From Dyella telluris (GTDB lineage: Bacteria; Pseudomonadota; Gammaproteobacteria; Xanthomonadales; Rhodanobacteraceae): 64,000 nucleotides of DNA. Below the pieces are notes generated by a model. It was not told the DNA's origin, did not search any database, and was given only the letters and a program-made list of their open reading frames with translations. The stretch is taken from the NCBI RefSeq assembly GCF_014297575.1, contig NZ_CP060412.1, forward strand, positions 2,604,001-2,668,000, given 5' to 3'. Below, one piece after another: positions 45,390-54,126 of the stretch (positions are counted from its first letter, which is position 1; every line of letters begins with the position of its first letter). The translations under genes were made by a program, and so were the position numbers.

Positions 45390-46532
45390 TCAATGAATCG
45401 CCACGCAGCCCCCCGACTGCGCGGCAATCCATGCCTTGATCAGTGCGACGCCTTCGCGGTGCACTGTGCTGCGGCCCAGTTCCGGCATCATCGTGCCCGG
45501 GTCGGTCGAGTTCATCCGGTACGGCAGGATGGAATCCTCGGGCTGGCCGGGCACGATGTCGAACAAGTGATCGCCCGTGCCGCGACCTGCGGCGACCGGC
45601 GGCTTGCAGATGCCGAGATGGCGGTCTTCGGGCACGCTCACGTCCAGGGTCAGGCCGGTGGTGTTGGCCGCGCCCTTCGGGTTGTGGCAATGCCCGCAGT
45701 TGATATCGAGATAAGCGCGCACGCGGGCGTCGAGCGGGGCATGCTCGTCCGCCCAGTTCGCGTTTCGCGGTGCTTCGGCCGGCGCGGGAGCACCGGTGAG
45801 GTAGCCCACCTTCATCAGATGGGCCAGTTCGTTCTCGTCGCCCGTCGCGTAGTGGTAATCGCGGTTCAGATGGCGTGCCTTCGGCCCGATCGGGTGGATC
45901 TTGCGGCTCACCCAGTCCTGCGCGTGACAGCTGGCGCACTGGCTTTCGTCAGGCACCACGTAATTGAAGTCCTCGCGCTCGCTCTTGTCGTCCACCAGCG
46001 TCAGCGGGATCACGGCGCCGGTGCGCGCCAGCATGGCGTCGCTCTGGTCGTCCTTCCACACATACGGAATGGCCGCCCAACCTGATTCGCGATGCACCAG
46101 GATGCGCGTTTCGATCAGGTGCACGTGGGCGAGATCCAGCCCTTCGCCGGCGAAATCCTTGGATGAGTCATAGGTGCGCGCCACGTCGGTGAACTTGCCG
46201 TCGGCGGTGCGCGGGTAATAGAAGGTCTTGCTGATGACGGTGCCGACCGGGAAGTCGAAGGTGTCGGTGGGGTCGTACTTGGCCGCCGTGCCCTTGGGCA
46301 TCCACACCGTGCGCAGCTTGTGCGCGTAGTCGGTGAACAGCGGCGTATTGAGGTCGTACGGCACCACGCCTTCATTGAGCACGAGCTTGCCGCTACGCAC
46401 TTCCACCACGTGCCAGTCGCTGAGCTTGGGCGGACGGCCGTCCGCCTGGAACGCTACCGGATCCATTCCGCGCTGGCAGGCGCACAGGAGAAGCAGCATC
46501 GATAGCAGGAGAAAATGCGAGAGGAACTTCAT
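45390..46532 (-). CDS. SO2930-type diheme c-type cytochrome lipoprotein
   Basis: A 380-residue exported lipoprotein. The signal MKFLSHFLLLSMLLLLCAC ends in a lipobox (LLCAC). Two heme-binding motifs, CASCH and CGHCH, lie in the second half, while the first half contains LNTPLFTDYAHKLRTVWMPKGTAAKY, a signature of the HNE_0200/SO2930 family. It would shuttle electrons in the periplasm or at the outer membrane; the partner and substrate are unknown. An alternative start lies at 46544. The family typically sits beside a beta-helix protein like that encoded just upstream here. Confidence 0.88.
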   Translation of the reverse strand: MKFLSHFLLLSMLLLLCACQRGMDPVAFQADGRPPKLSDWHVVEVRSGKLVLNEGVVPYDLNTPLFTDYAHKLRTVWMPKGTAAKYDPTDTFDFPVGTVISKTFYYPRTADGKFTDVARTYDSSKDFAGEGLDLAHVHLIETRILVHRESGWAAIPYVWKDDQSDAMLARTGAVIPLTLVDDKSEREDFNYVVPDESQCASCHAQDWVSRKIHPIGPKARHLNRDYHYATGDENELAHLMKVGYLTGAPAPAEAPRNANWADEHAPLDARVRAYLDINCGHCHNPKGAANTTGLTLDVSVPEDRHLGICKPPVAAGRGTGDHLFDIVPGQPEDSILPYRMNSTDPGTMMPELGRSTVHREGVALIKAWIAAQSGGCVAIH

Positions 46533-46605
46533 TGACGATGACATCCTGGAACGAGTCCAACTTATGTGTTCACGAGGTGGCGCGTGATGGCCATGGCGCA
46601 CATCC

Positions 46606-46644
46606 CCTCACCGTCATCCCCGTTTTCGCGGGGTGACGGTGAGG
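46606..46644. repeat. GTCATCCCCG-type hairpin
   Basis: The arms CCTCACCGTCATCCCCG and CGGGGTGACGGTGAGG pair with one bulge around a TTTT-containing loop. It lies in the gap between the beta-helix and cytochrome genes, and similar GTCATCCC fragments occur near 28424 and 28520. It may be a dispersed element acting as a partial terminator or mRNA stabiliser. Confidence 0.65.
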
Positions 46645-46693
46645 TGGTCGTGTGCGCCTGCGGGCGAACCAGCCGTACGGAAAACCAAGGCAG

Positions 46694-47932
46694 TTACGCC
46701 TTCGGCTCCGGATCCAGCACCACCGGTGGCAGCTTGGGCAGCGTGCACTGGTACGCCTTGGTGTCGGTGCTGGGGTTCTTGTAGTCGTGCGGACCGTCGG
46801 CGTTGAGCACGCCCACGTCGCCGTTCTGGATGCAGAAGCGGTCTTCCGCCGGCGGTAGTCCGTCGACCAGCTTCTTTTCATCCACGTAGCCGTCCCACAG
46901 GATGTCCGGGAACTTGCCAGTCAGGCCGAAAACCGCGGTTTTCAGCGTCTTCAGCTTCATGCCGTCCGGCGAATCGCCGCCGCCCTTGAAGCGGTTGTCG
47001 TAGATGAAGATGCCCTTGGGGTACGGGTTGTAATCGGCCGCAACGCCCTTGGTGTTGTAGTAGTTGGTGGAGAAGTAGCTGGAGATGATGACGTTGGCCG
47101 TCTGGTTGTCGGCGATGTCGTTGTCGAAGATCTCCACCTTGTCGTTGGAGTTCACCACCACGCCCGCGCCGCGCGGCACGCTGGCCACGGCCGCACCCTT
47201 GGCGGCGAAGTTGTCGGTGTTGTTGCCAAACGACTTGTTCTTGAACACGCGCGTGCTGTGGCCCGCCTGCGAGAGGTTGGGCATGTTGAACACCAGGATG
47301 CCACCGGTGTTGTTGGTGGCGGTGTTTTCGTACACGTCGGCATTCACCGAGTTCTCGATCTCGATGCCGGCCACGTTGTATTCGGCGCGATTGCGGCGCA
47401 CCACGATGTTGTTGGACTGGCCCACGTAGATGCCCGCATCGGACGCGCCGATCACCACGGAGTCTTCCACCAGCACGTTCTGGGTCTTCACCGGATACAG
47501 GCCGTAAGCGCCGTTGGTGGTCTTGGGGCCGCCGGTCCATTCCACGCGCACGCCGCGGATGGTGATGTTCTTGCCCTGGTTGATCTTGAGCGCGTCGCCC
47601 TTGGTGTCTTCCAGGGCGAGGTTCTCGATGGTGAAGTCGTTGGCGTTCACCAGCAGGCCTTCCGGCCCCACGACCTGGCCCTTGAACGACAGCACGGTCT
47701 TGTCCATGCCGGCGCCCTTGATGGTCACGCCGTCGGTGCGCAGGCTCAGGCCGCGCTGAAGGTGGTAGTGGCCCGCCGGGATGTCGATGACGCTGCCCGG
47801 CTTGGCGTCCAGCAACTGCTGCTGCAGCTTGGCTTCGAACGAGACGTCGCCGCTGCTCTGGGCTGGTGCTTCTTCGTGACTGCAGGCCGCCAGGGCAAGT
47901 GGCAGGGCGAGAAACAATAGGGTCTTGCGCAT
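46694..47932 (-). CDS. Parallel beta-helix lipoprotein
   Basis: A 412-residue exported protein whose signal ends in lipobox LAAC. From about residue 60 to 330 it consists of right-handed beta-helix turns of NosD/pectate-lyase type (GVTIKGAG, DFTIENLAL, NITIRGVRV, NVLVEDSVVIGASDAGIYVGQS, NIVVRRNRAEYN, ADVYENTA). The family is regularly encoded next to the HNE_0200/SO2930 cytochrome family and has no assigned activity. The fold suggests binding or cleavage of a polymer or copper-like loading as in NosD, but no catalytic set is recognisable. AGGAAAG lies just upstream of the ATG. It is the first gene of the set. Confidence 0.88.
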   Translation of the reverse strand: MRKTLLFLALPLALAACSHEEAPAQSSGDVSFEAKLQQQLLDAKPGSVIDIPAGHYHLQRGLSLRTDGVTIKGAGMDKTVLSFKGQVVGPEGLLVNANDFTIENLALEDTKGDALKINQGKNITIRGVRVEWTGGPKTTNGAYGLYPVKTQNVLVEDSVVIGASDAGIYVGQSNNIVVRRNRAEYNVAGIEIENSVNADVYENTATNNTGGILVFNMPNLSQAGHSTRVFKNKSFGNNTDNFAAKGAAVASVPRGAGVVVNSNDKVEIFDNDIADNQTANVIISSYFSTNYYNTKGVAADYNPYPKGIFIYDNRFKGGGDSPDGMKLKTLKTAVFGLTGKFPDILWDGYVDEKKLVDGLPPAEDRFCIQNGDVGVLNADGPHDYKNPSTDTKAYQCTLPKLPPVVLDPEPKA

Positions 47933-48128
47933 GGTCGCTTTCCTCCCCAGGAGCGGCTGGCTGCGTGATAGCCCACTGTCCCGGAAACCGCGGCGCCCTA
48001 GGGAGGGGAGAACGTGCAGCTAAGGGGGGTAAATCGGCCAGTGTGACGATCGTTTGAAAATCTGTTGGGTCCGCCGTGCGGGGGCGGGCGGCATGCTGGC
48101 CGTGGTACCCCGGGTCGGGATGAGGTGT

Positions 48129-49553
48129 CTACAGCGAAACACCGGCAGCAGGATCCGGTTGCCCGTGCGGCCCCTGGTTTTCCGATCCGGCGCCGCTCGT
48201 CTCATGCAAGGGCAGGTCGATCCGAAACCGCGTGCCCACCCGGGGTGTGCTGGCCACGCTGATCTTTCCCTTCGCCGCTTCAATGACACTGGCGACCACG
48301 GACAAACCCAGGCCGGTGCCGACCCCGAGCGGCTTGGTCGTATAGAAGGGCTCGAACAGCTTGGCCTGCACATCGGCATCCATGCCGATGCCGGTATCGG
48401 CCAGCAGGATCCGGGCCGTGCCGTCCATGCATGGTTCAACCGATACCGTGAACTGGCCGCCATCGGGCATGGCATCGCGTGCGTTGGAGGCGATATTCAG
48501 CACCACCAGCTCCAGCTGGCTTCGGTCGAACAGCACGGGCAGGCGTTCATTGCAGCAGTGGATGTCCACTCTTATGTGCCGACCGAGCAGCTGTCGCAGC
48601 ATCGGCTCCAGCTCGCGCACCACCGTGACGACATCCACGATCTGTGCCGGGCCCGTGTCCTTGCGGCTGAAGTTCAGCAGTTTCCGGTTGATGGCCAGCC
48701 CGCGCAGTGCGGCCAGCTCGATGCCCTCCAGGGCACTGAGCAGCGAAGGCGTGCCAAGGTCGGCCAGCATTTCGCGCTCGGACGAGTAGCCCAGCACGAC
48801 ATTGAGGATGTTGTCGAAGTCGTGCGCCAGCCCGGTGGTCACGCGGCCGACGGCCTCCACGCGTTGCGAATGGATCAGTTGCCGCAGCATTTCCTCGCGC
48901 TCGCGAATCTGCTGTTGCAACCGTTCGTTCACGGCAGCAAGCTCCGCCGCGCTTTGCGCCACCTGGCCAAGGGTGGCGCGGAACCGAATGATGAAACGGT
49001 CGAAAATGATGGCGATGACGAAGTAGGCGCCGATGCGCACCGGCAGGGCGTGGAACACGGCCAGCTCCTCGGGTTTTGAGGGTGGCAGCCAGAAGCTGTC
49101 GGCGAGCTGGCCAACACACAGTGCGACAACCACGGCTGCGTAGGCCATCCACAGCGCCCTGCGGCCAAGGACCAGGCCCGACGTCGCCAGCAGCAGGGTC
49201 GGCAGTGCATCGCGGGATCCATGTTTGTAGCCGGTCACCGCGTAGGCAACCACCGTCGAAACCACGATCACGGCAAGGAACAGTTTGACCCCGGCGCGGA
49301 AGCGTCCTCGCCGGATCGCCACGACGGCCATCCAGGCACTCAGCAGGATGAGGGTGTCCAGGCCCAGCGCCACGCGTTCCTGCAAGGTTGCCGGCGACTG
49401 CACCACCACCGAATACAGCCAGCTCGGGAACAGCATCAGGCTGAACAGGATCAGGAAGGCCTGCACGAAGGGGCTGTTCAGTGCATCGACGGGATCGTTG
49501 GGTGGAACACGCGAGAGCCAGTCCTTGATGACGCGGGAGGCTTTGATGTCCAC
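48129..49553 (-). CDS. Orphan membrane sensor histidine kinase
   Basis: A 474-residue kinase. Residues about 30-200 hold five or six transmembrane helices with no obvious periplasmic domain, so it likely senses within the membrane. A coiled coil (about 205-240) leads to the H-box GLAHDFDNILNVVLGYS, then N-box LELVVLNIASNARDAMPDGG and G-boxes DTGIGM and GTGLGLSVV, all intact. The DFDN(I/L)L form is the HisKA type often partnered with separate receiver proteins. No response regulator is encoded next to it. Confidence 0.88.
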   Translation of the reverse strand: MDIKASRVIKDWLSRVPPNDPVDALNSPFVQAFLILFSLMLFPSWLYSVVVQSPATLQERVALGLDTLILLSAWMAVVAIRRGRFRAGVKLFLAVIVVSTVVAYAVTGYKHGSRDALPTLLLATSGLVLGRRALWMAYAAVVVALCVGQLADSFWLPPSKPEELAVFHALPVRIGAYFVIAIIFDRFIIRFRATLGQVAQSAAELAAVNERLQQQIREREEMLRQLIHSQRVEAVGRVTTGLAHDFDNILNVVLGYSSEREMLADLGTPSLLSALEGIELAALRGLAINRKLLNFSRKDTGPAQIVDVVTVVRELEPMLRQLLGRHIRVDIHCCNERLPVLFDRSQLELVVLNIASNARDAMPDGGQFTVSVEPCMDGTARILLADTGIGMDADVQAKLFEPFYTTKPLGVGTGLGLSVVASVIEAAKGKISVASTPRVGTRFRIDLPLHETSGAGSENQGPHGQPDPAAGVSL

Positions 49554-49729
49554 CGGGGTGTCCCCTTTCGGCCATGGCGCTGACGGGGTTTATCGTACGC
49601 CGGCCGGCGCGAGGGCTGGAATCAAGGCTCGCCCATCCTGTTAATCCATATACCCCTATAACGCCACGGCTTTACCCGTGCACCCAGGGCGATAGGGTGA
49701 CTGACTTCCTCACCATCGGAGTCTCCCCC

Positions 49730-50629
49730 GTGCGCATATTCCTCACCGGCGCCACTGGTTTCATCGGATCGCGCATCGTCCCTGAGCTGCTCGCCGCCGG
49801 CCATCACGTGATCGGCATGACCCGCTCGGACGAGGGGGCGCTTGCACTCGCCGCCGCCGGTGTTGAAGTGCATCGGGGCCAGCTGGAGAACCTGGACAGC
49901 CTGCGCAAAGGCGCGGCCAGGGCAGACGCGGTGATCCACACGGCGTTCGACCACGACTTCTCCCGCTTTGCCGCCAACTGCGAGAAGGACCGCCAGGCCA
50001 TCATCGCGATGGGCTCGGTGCTGGCCGGTTCGGATCGTCCGCTGCTCATCACGTCGGGGACAGGCATGGGAAGCAGCACTGTGCCAGGCCAGCCCGCCAC
50101 CGAAGATGTGTTCAATACGGCGCATCCCAATCCGCGCTCGGCGTCGGAGATGGCCGGCGCCGAGATGCTGGCGGCCGGCGTCGCCGTGTCTGTCGTGCGC
50201 CTGCCGCAGGTGCACGACACCCGGCGACAAGGCTTGATCAGCCCGCTGATCGAGGTGGCAAGGGCCAAAGGCGTATCGGCGTATGTGGGCGCAGGGGAAA
50301 ACCGCTGGCCGGCCGCGCACGTGCTCGATGTGGCCCGGCTCTATCGCCTGGCCATCGAGCAGTGCCAGCCGGGCACGCGCTACCACGCCGTCGCCGAAGA
50401 GGGCATCAGCGTCCGCGACATCGCCGAAGTGATTGCCACCGGCCTGGGCGTTCCGGTCAAGTCCATTGCCGCGGACCAGGCGGCCGATCATTTCGGATGG
50501 ATGGCTGGTTTCGCGGGCCTGGATCTTCCGGCATCGAGTGCGTGGACACGCAAGGCACTCGACTGGCATCCGCATGGCCCCGCACTGCTCGAGGATCTCA
50601 GCCAGATGGATTTCCAGGGCGGCCGTTGA
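49730..50629 (+). CDS. NAD(P)-dependent epimerase-like SDR protein
   Basis: A 299-residue extended short-chain dehydrogenase. The N-terminal GATGFIGSRIVPELLAAGH is the Rossmann dinucleotide motif GxxGxxG. The region where the catalytic YxxxK should lie reads SASEMAGAEM, so this is an atypical SDR with a possibly altered role (binding, isomerisation). The end WTRKALDWHPHGPALLEDL is typical of the family. GTG 49730 follows GGAG at 8-bp spacing; the open frame back to 49574 overlaps the kinase promoter. It is divergent from the orphan kinase. Confidence 0.85.
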   Translation: MRIFLTGATGFIGSRIVPELLAAGHHVIGMTRSDEGALALAAAGVEVHRGQLENLDSLRKGAARADAVIHTAFDHDFSRFAANCEKDRQAIIAMGSVLAGSDRPLLITSGTGMGSSTVPGQPATEDVFNTAHPNPRSASEMAGAEMLAAGVAVSVVRLPQVHDTRRQGLISPLIEVARAKGVSAYVGAGENRWPAAHVLDVARLYRLAIEQCQPGTRYHAVAEEGISVRDIAEVIATGLGVPVKSIAADQAADHFGWMAGFAGLDLPASSAWTRKALDWHPHGPALLEDLSQMDFQGGR

Positions 50630-50705
50630 GCCGGCTGCGTGGTCGATCATGGGGATAAAGGGGTGTCCGCTTCGGGTCGAAAGCGGACCTCAGTGGCTCA
50701 TCAGG

Positions 50706-51077
50706 CTAACCACAGGATGCACTCCGGTCCGGCGGCCGGAATACTCTCGGCTTTGCCCGAGCCGTTGCGGGGACATCCCTTTTAGTGACTCGCTTGACGC
50801 TTCCGTGCGCCCGGATCTCCCCCTCCCAGATGCTGAAAGCCATGCCTTCCTCGAACATGGGTAATGCCACGTCGAGCAAAAGCAGCCATACCTTGGCTTC
50901 AAACCTGACCCCTGGGGCAGGCTCACCTTCGAAGGCGAGCGTCGCAGACCAATAGTCGTCCTTCACTCCCAGGACGCTCTGCCACTCGTCTTTTGACAGC
51001 GACACCTGCTCTCGCCCTGCTTCCGTAGGAAGCATGACGATGTCGGCAACGAAGTCTGGTAATTCTCGCGGTGGCAT
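50706..51077 (-). CDS. Stand-alone EF-Tu C-terminal-domain-like protein
   Basis: A protein of about 123 residues with no full-length family I can name. DFVADIVMLPTEAGREQVSL, then YWSATLAFEGEPAPGVRFEAKVWLLLLDVALPMFEEGMAFSIWEGEIRAHGSVKRV, resembles domain 3 of elongation factor Tu as a lone beta barrel. It lacks the GTPase domain, so it cannot act as a translation factor. The start is unsure: ATG 51077 or ATG 51107, neither with a strong site. The basic C-terminal tail may be non-conserved. Confidence 0.6.
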   Translation of the reverse strand: MPPRELPDFVADIVMLPTEAGREQVSLSKDEWQSVLGVKDDYWSATLAFEGEPAPGVRFEAKVWLLLLDVALPMFEEGMAFSIWEGEIRAHGSVKRVTKRDVPATARAKPRVFRPPDRSASCG

Positions 51078-51739
51078 GGTCGTGCTCTGTGGCAAGCGTC
51101 GTTCCATTCCCAGTGCTTCCGGACGTGTCCGCTGCATGCGGGACGAACGCTGGCGCTGGTTCCTGTCCACCCGAGACTTCAGTTCGACGTCAGGCCTGAA
51201 GCGACTCGGAGCATGAAGCTCCCTCTGGCACCCGGCGGACCCATCCATTGCCTGCCGCTGGTGGCAACGTTCGTGACGTCTTCCTTGACGCACTGGCACT
51301 GCTGAATGGCATTCCATCGACGCCTTGGGCGTTGCCACGCAGAACAACATGGGTCATTCGAACCGTCAGGTCGCCAGGAAGCATGGTGATCGTTGATACA
51401 CGCCATCAACCCGCGGACATGGCAAAAGAAGACTCGCCTCCCCGGCTGTCGAAACCGAGTCATGTCGACATCATCCGCCCAGCCAGCCCGTGTACACATC
51501 GACCATTTGGCCGACCTGAGCTTGAACGACCCGTTTGCCTGCCCGCAATTGTAAGTTTTACTTGGTAGATGTCCCGTAGATTTACGCAGGCAGAAAAGGT
51601 GGTGGCGTTGACTGGCCCCAAGTCGATGGCGCGTGCGCGAATTTCGATCCACACTGTTTCACGTGCCTGGATCTGCATGACGACCTGCAGGCGTCACGGA
51701 CGTTGATCAACATGGCCATGACTCGACCGGAGGTGGCGC
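51078..51739. other. Long intergenic region before the porin gene
   Basis: About 660 bases with no recognised gene. Base composition is lower in GC than the neighbours. Short frames on both strands lack ribosome-binding sites and recognisable domains. It may be a decayed gene or simply regulatory. GGAGGT precedes the porin GTG at the right end. I see no repeat, terminator or tRNA. Confidence 0.4.
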
Positions 51740-52969
51740 GTGACGGATCGGGACAAGCATGCAAGGGTGTGTGGACATGGCCTGGCCATGCTTCTGGCGC
51801 TGACTGCGTCGCCTTGCGTTCGTGCCGCTGAATTCAGCCTCTACGAAAACTGGCCAACCCACGTGACCGCTTCGGATGGCACGGACTTCGGCCTGGCCGT
51901 GCTGTACCAGTACGACTTCAACCAGTTCTCCAACGGCGCCGGCATGTTCGAAGACGCCAACACCAACCGGCGGAAACAATTTGGCCTGTACCTGCGCAAG
52001 CCGGGCGTGTACGACGCCATCGTCCAGTACGACTTTCAGTCCGACCAGTGGTCCGACACCTTCCTGCGATTTCGCAGCAAGGGTGTCGTCGGTACCGACC
52101 TTGGCAATTTTCGCTTCGGTTACTCCAAAACCCCGGTGGGCTTCGAGGGTGTGACGAGCTCCGCCGCAACGACCTTCCTCGAAACCGCCTTGCCTACGCA
52201 GGCCGTGTGGGAGGGCCGTCGCGCGGGCGTGGACTGGGCATGGGCACGGCCACACTTCGTCTTGAACATCGGTGACTACTTCTGGCGCAAGGACTTCGAT
52301 GGCGAGAACCCGGGACATACCTGGGCGATGCGCGCCGCATGGGTACCACTCGATGAGACCGGCGAAGTGCTGCATTTTGGCTTGTCGGCTTCGCGCGAAA
52401 TGCTGGATTGGGCTGATGAAGGGACGGTGCCTCCCGATGCGCGCCTGCGTGCCCGGCCCGAGGCAGGACTGACGCCGGTACGGCTGGTCGATTCCGGATC
52501 GCTCGACGACAGCAGGCGCGTGGACAGGCAGGGCTTCGAGGCCTTGTGGATCGGGGGGCCGTGGTCCGTACAAGGCGAATACCTTCAGGCCAGGGTCCAG
52601 CGCACCAACGGCCAGCCTGACTACAACACCAGTGGGTTCTATGTGTTCGGCACCTGGACGCTCACGGGCGAGGCCCGTCACTACAGCGACGGCAACGTCG
52701 GCAACCGGCGTTACAACAGCCGCGACGAGGAAGACATTCATTCCGAAGGCCCGTGGGGTGCCGTGGAACTGGCCGTACGCTACAGCGAGCTCGACCTCAA
52801 CGATGGCGCTGTCACCGGTGGCAAGGAACACGACTGGACGCTGGGCGCGAACTGGTACCTCGGCGAGCACCTGAAACTGCAGGCGAACTATGTGTGGGCC
52901 TTCAGCGATCGGGGTGACCTGCAGGTCAACCCGCGCATCTTCGAGATGCGGGCGCAAGTCTCGTTCTGA
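51740..52969 (+). CDS. OprP/OprO-family porin
   Basis: A 409-residue outer-membrane porin. The signal peptide ends VRA-AEF. Barrel features include LRFRSKGVVGTDLGNFRFGYSKTPVGFEGVTSS, the hallmark FGNFRFG...K.PFG region of phosphate-selective porins, EYLQARV, and WTLGANWYLGEHLKLQANYVW near the end, terminating in AQVSF. It would admit anions such as phosphate or polyphosphate, but substrate residues cannot be read here. GTG 51740 follows a strong GGAGGTG. No Pho-box is evident upstream. Confidence 0.88.
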   Translation: MTDRDKHARVCGHGLAMLLALTASPCVRAAEFSLYENWPTHVTASDGTDFGLAVLYQYDFNQFSNGAGMFEDANTNRRKQFGLYLRKPGVYDAIVQYDFQSDQWSDTFLRFRSKGVVGTDLGNFRFGYSKTPVGFEGVTSSAATTFLETALPTQAVWEGRRAGVDWAWARPHFVLNIGDYFWRKDFDGENPGHTWAMRAAWVPLDETGEVLHFGLSASREMLDWADEGTVPPDARLRARPEAGLTPVRLVDSGSLDDSRRVDRQGFEALWIGGPWSVQGEYLQARVQRTNGQPDYNTSGFYVFGTWTLTGEARHYSDGNVGNRRYNSRDEEDIHSEGPWGAVELAVRYSELDLNDGAVTGGKEHDWTLGANWYLGEHLKLQANYVWAFSDRGDLQVNPRIFEMRAQVSF

Positions 52970-53076
52970 GGGCATGCGACGTTGCCCTCGCGGTTCCGGA
53001 ACGCGCAGGGGTCTTACGCTGGATCTTGCACGTTTGCGTCCATGGGGCGATGGCGGCGCACAGGGCCATGAACGGT

Positions 53077-54015
53077 CTAGCCGCGGCGCTGTGCTTTCTT
53101 CGCAGGCCAGCGCCACTCCGGCTCGGAAAGCTTCTCTGCCAGGTAATTTCCCAAGGCTTCCACCTTGGCTGGCCGGGAGCGAAGCGTGGGCGTGACGAAG
53201 TAGACCCCGCCTGTTGCGTGTGACCATCCGGGAAGGATTTCCTGAAGCTCTCCGCGCTTGAGGTAACCACTCGCAATGAACTCGGGCAGTTCACCGACGG
53301 CCTTGCCTGCCAGCAGCAGGGGAATGGATGCCTCGATGTTGGTGACGCGCAGTCTGCCCCGGGGTTTGACCAGTTCTTCGTTGCCCTGACGATCGACAAG
53401 TTTCCAGGTGTCGTTCTGGGAGCGGTAGGCGTAACCGACACAGTCATGACGGTTCAGATCGCTCGGGTGCTTCGGTTTGCCGTTCAGGCGCAGGTATTCC
53501 GGCGAGGCCACCAGAAAGCGCGAGACGCTGCAGAGCTTGCGCGCGACCAGCGATGAATCGGGAAGCAATGCAATGCGTACGGCTGCGTCAAATCCCTCGC
53601 CAATCAGGTCGACCGAGGCGTCTGACAGGTGCAGGTCGACGCTGATGTCGGGAAAGCGCTGCAGGAACGCCGGAAGGAGGGGCGCCACCCACTGGATGCC
53701 AAATGTCATCGGCACCGCGAGACGTACCAGTCCTCGCGGGTGCGCGGCCTGTTCGCGCGCGGTGGCCTCAAGTTGCTCGGCATCCCGGAGCATGCGGCTC
53801 GCCTGATCCAGCAGCGATGCGCCGAACTCCGTGAGGGCCAGCTGGCGTGAGGTTCGGTTGAACAACCGCCCACCAAGCCGCCCTTCAAGCCGCGTGACGG
53901 CTCGAGACACCGTGGCCACGGACAGGTCGAACTCCCTCGCTGCACCCGCGAAAGAGCGTTCCTCCGCCACCTTGGCAAACAGGGCGAGGCCTTCCAGGTC
54001 GGGGAGATGGCTCAT
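53077..54015 (-). CDS. LysR-family regulator, divergent from an SDR gene
   Basis: A 312-residue LysR regulator of the CrgA/DsdC-like group: HTH at about 5-64 (LEGLALFAKVAEERSFAGAAREFDLSVATVSRAVTRLEGRLGGRLFNRTSR), effector domain from about 95 (GLVRLAVPMTFGIQWVAPLLPAFLQRFPDI). It faces the SDR gene across 111 bp of AT-rich DNA, so it probably controls that gene and itself. The inducer is unknown. Confidence 0.92.
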   Translation of the reverse strand: MSHLPDLEGLALFAKVAEERSFAGAAREFDLSVATVSRAVTRLEGRLGGRLFNRTSRQLALTEFGASLLDQASRMLRDAEQLEATAREQAAHPRGLVRLAVPMTFGIQWVAPLLPAFLQRFPDISVDLHLSDASVDLIGEGFDAAVRIALLPDSSLVARKLCSVSRFLVASPEYLRLNGKPKHPSDLNRHDCVGYAYRSQNDTWKLVDRQGNEELVKPRGRLRVTNIEASIPLLLAGKAVGELPEFIASGYLKRGELQEILPGWSHATGGVYFVTPTLRSRPAKVEALGNYLAEKLSEPEWRWPAKKAQRRG

Positions 54016-54056
54016 TTCATTTCTGCAACGATGATTTGCAATTGATTCTATTTTGT

Positions 54057-54084
54057 TTGTCTGGCGCGGTCGATAGCCTATCTC
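54057..54084 (+). promoter_or_regulatory. Possible promoter of the SDR gene
   Basis: TTGTCT (54057-54062) and TATCTC (54079-54084) could be -35 and -10 boxes with a 16-bp spacer. The AT-rich block just left of it (about 54025-54060) is the likely LysR-binding area, but I see no clean T-N11-A dyad. Confidence 0.35.
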
Positions 54085-54126
54085 TTAACCCGCAACACCT
54101 ACTCCCCATTCAAGAGGAACGCAGTC

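Noticed and set aside
51179..51652. Open frames on both strands in the gap before the porin gene
   Set aside because: No ribosome-binding site, no domain, and atypical codon use; left as unexplained intergenic DNA.
54025..54060. LysR box upstream of the SDR gene
   Set aside because: The DNA is AT-rich and contains CAATTG and TTGCAA palindromes, but no dyad with the T-N11-A spacing stands out.
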